This document shows positions 61,839 to 64,000 of a DNA stretch of 64,000 nt, piece by piece. The notes below the pieces were generated by a model. That model saw nothing but the letters and a program-made list of their open reading frames with translations, did not search any database and had not been told where the DNA came from. Positions within the stretch are counted from its first letter, which is position 1. Each line of letters starts with the position of its first letter. The stretch is from NCBI GenBank assembly GCA_964007475.1, contig OZ023273.1, positions 139,721,308 to 139,785,307 on the forward strand. The letters are read 5' to 3'. The translations under genes and the position numbers were made by a program. This stretch comes from Hybos culiciformis. Taxonomy: Eukaryota; Arthropoda; Insecta; Diptera; Hybotidae.

Positions 61839-64000
61839 GTAAGTTTAATTTAATGTTTATAGAAAAAATTAATTCTTTGCTGGAGAACCAGCTATAAAAT
61901 AGGCTATTTATCCAAAAATAATATTGAAAGGAGAATAAACTAAGTAAAAAAAAAAAACATTAGGTACTTAAATGAAATTTTTCATATTTTTTTAAGGGAT
62001 GTATTTTCCATTGAGATTAACCTTTTTTTAGCCACAAAAAGTGGACTAAAATTCTATTACTATTTTCTGAGAAATTCCAGAAGTTTATAATATTTATTTT
62101 TTTTTGGTAATCCTTCAGATTTAAAGATTTAATATTCGGGTGTATATTGTTTTAAACTATTCGCAATTTAATCTCAACCCATTTTCAATGATCAATTGTC
62201 TTTACAAGAAATTTTGGGATCAAATTCAAATCCATCCTAAAATTAAAAAAATACTTATTTATTTTTTATTTGTTTCATTTGGACGAGACCGTGGTTTACT
62301 TGATTACCACAACATTGGCTCGGGCACGATCATTATTGTGCTTTTGGACTGAAAACAAATTCTTATAGAAAAAAGAAATTTTCACATCAATAGGTTAGCC
62401 ATGACCCCCCCGAGAAAAGGAATATTTATTGCGCAATAATTTTTTTTTCATAGAATTAGATTAACATTTGATAATTACAATATATTATAATACACATAAT
62501 CTTAATATATATTATATAATAGTAATATATATACATATATACGTATATTACATTATTGGTCAACTGACATTGCTCTAAAATAACATTCAATCAGTTCGAA
62601 AACAGTTCTTTATCCAAATCTGACGGAATTTGAGTTAAATTTACACCGGTAGCTTTCAGTACTGCAATAAAGACCTGTATCACATTCTGAAGTTGCAGCG
62701 CACTGTGCTCCATGGGGTTTTTTTGCAACCGCTTGCCCAAACGCAATATTAATTATAATTAAAGTTGAGAATATTAAGGTAATAATGGTTACCCAATTTT
62801 AAAATAATTATAAATTATTATTAATACCGTGAAAATAAGTATTTCTTTGCAAAAACGAAACTGATAAATTTAAATTTATTAGCATTAATTTTATATTAAA
62901 ATATTTTTTATTATATACGTAAACAAATAAAGTATGGAAGGGCAAAAATCTCATTTGAAATGTTATATATTGCTTACGAGTTCCCCTTTTAGATAAGATA
63001 TTTACATTTCATTTTAGTGTTATGTAGGTATAGGTGTACAAATCAATGTACGTATATGGATTATATACAGAAACTTTCTTGATTCTATAAAATAAAAAAA
63101 AAATTTCAAAATTTAATAAAATAAAATGCAATAAGAGTTCATGAAAACTTGTTGAATGCGATTAGAGTAAGTTTTAATTCGTTGAAAAGTTTTTCTGGTC
63201 TATATATATATGAAATAAATTATATGGAGACCCATAGAGCGACACTGCTATCATTGATTACATTTTTATTGTTGAATTGACATGTTTAACGAATCCTAAT
63301 TACACTGAAAATAAAAAGATAGGAAGATAGGATTATGATTTTTTTTTCTTGCTATCCACTCAGATTCTGAAAATCTAGCTATAAAGAGACCAAAATTTTC
63401 CTACACATTTTTATTAGTAATGATGTAAACATTAATTGCAATATTATTGCAATTCACAACTGTCTACAATTAAGCGGGTTTTAAATACTATTATTTTTTA
63501 TTAAATGTTTCAAGATAAGAAAACACGAATATTATTTATTTATACATTTTGAGTTTTCAAAAGTTTTTGTGCTCTAATATTGTTTTATAACCTCTCGGTT
63601 CTACACTTATGAAAATATGAGAAAATATTTTTTAAAGAAAAACATTTGGGTTAAATTTTTTTTTTGGATGTATCTACATACCTTAATTCCTTTAATAACG
63701 TAAAATATCTTAAATTTATACAGAGGTTTAAATAAAAAATTATTGAAAAATTATAGAATGTTTTAAATTTGAAGAACTCTCTGACAGGAATAAAAGAGAT
63801 GAAATAACCCCATTAAGTTTAAAAAATATTTATGTTAATCTCTCGAGGGAAATAAAACTGATAAGCGTAAATTTTTACTTTGAATATAAAGCATTATCAT
63901 TTTTATTGAATTCTACCTAATTTCATCTATTCATCATATATAAGCTTTATTATTGAAAAAGACAACATTTATCAACTCATATTATTTAAAAAAAAAATAT
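61839..64000 (+). other. Intron of the GTPase gene (continues)
   Basis: Begins GTAAGT; no acceptor joining a recognisable switch-I exon was found before the window ends. It hosts the opposite-strand peptide frame at 62610-62798. The 70-codon frame at 62140-62352 shows no domain. Confidence 0.5.
62610..62798 (-). CDS. Four-cysteine secreted-peptide frame lacking a start codon
   Basis: Minus-strand open frame of 62 codons ending at the stop 62610-62612. It starts with a signal-peptide-like stretch (NWVTIITLIFSTLIIINIAFGQA), then a mature region with cysteines spaced C-x5-C-x5-C-x6-C (QCAATSEC, DTGLYC, STESYRC), and ends KFNSNSVRFG. The spacing nearly repeats that of the peptides at 38595-38771 and 40360-40533, and DTGLYC resembles EB/Dickkopf-type half domains. 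There is no in-frame ATG: a TAA sits directly before the Asn codon and no AG acceptor is nearby. So it is either a pseudogene that lost its start or a gene whose first exon I cannot connect. The terminal Gly would allow C-terminal amidation. Confidence 0.5.
   Translation of the reverse strand, partial: NWVTIITLIFSTLIIINIAFGQAVAKKPHGAQCAATSECDTGLYCSTESYRCKFNSNSVRFG

Overview
The window is nuclear DNA of an arthropod, most likely an insect. The sequence is very A+T-rich. Genes are sparse, with GT-AG introns from 65 bp to about 7.5 kb. Two stand-alone trehalose-6-phosphate phosphatase genes sit next to each other, as in Diptera; a fly or midge fits best, but the sequence alone does not fix the order. 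Much of the rest is small non-autonomous DNA transposons, Helitron-like pieces, foldback elements and simple A/T sequence.

Layout. 1-343 is a 59-bp satellite whose unit is itself a hairpin. 652-1922 (+) is a two-exon METTL4-type MT-A70 methyltransferase; a doubtful short ORF (443-544, -) lies head to head with it. 7329-11809 (+) and 13082-23830 (-) are two convergent trehalose-6-phosphate phosphatase genes. I assembled the second from six exons, including a 25-nt first coding exon 7.5 kb upstream; it gains a hydrophobic N-terminus. 23831-37400 has no confident gene. It holds a second Helitron-like copy and a family of elements built on a 180-195 bp palindrome (30.9-35.4 kb). 37433-40720 is a cluster of tiny single-exon genes for secreted peptides. 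Two have identical mature four-cysteine, Gly/Arg-tailed peptides in inverted orientation, one is a frameshifted copy, and an unrelated 42-aa secreted peptide lies between the inverted arms. 41-60 kb is a graveyard of MITEs of at least five kinds: a long-arm foldback, a nested hairpin, a pogo/Tigger-type element, a TTAA-flanked element and a hAT element with a perfect 8-bp target duplication. 61733-61838 (+) is the first coding exon of a Ras-like small GTPase that runs on beyond the exons I can see. An opposite-strand reading frame for another four-cysteine secreted peptide (62610-62798) lies downstream of that exon.

How the parts relate. The two phosphatases would carry out the last step of trehalose (haemolymph sugar) synthesis. 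They differ by one intron and by the predicted membrane or signal segment of the second. The four-cysteine peptides look like a young, duplicating immune, venom or salivary-type family: they share a TATA box, an arthropod TCAGT initiator and about 200 bp of 5' flank. Their function cannot be read from sequence.

Limits. Gene ends, UTRs and transposon family names come from reading motifs by eye, without database searches. Splice sites were chosen by consensus and by reading-frame continuity, not from transcripts.
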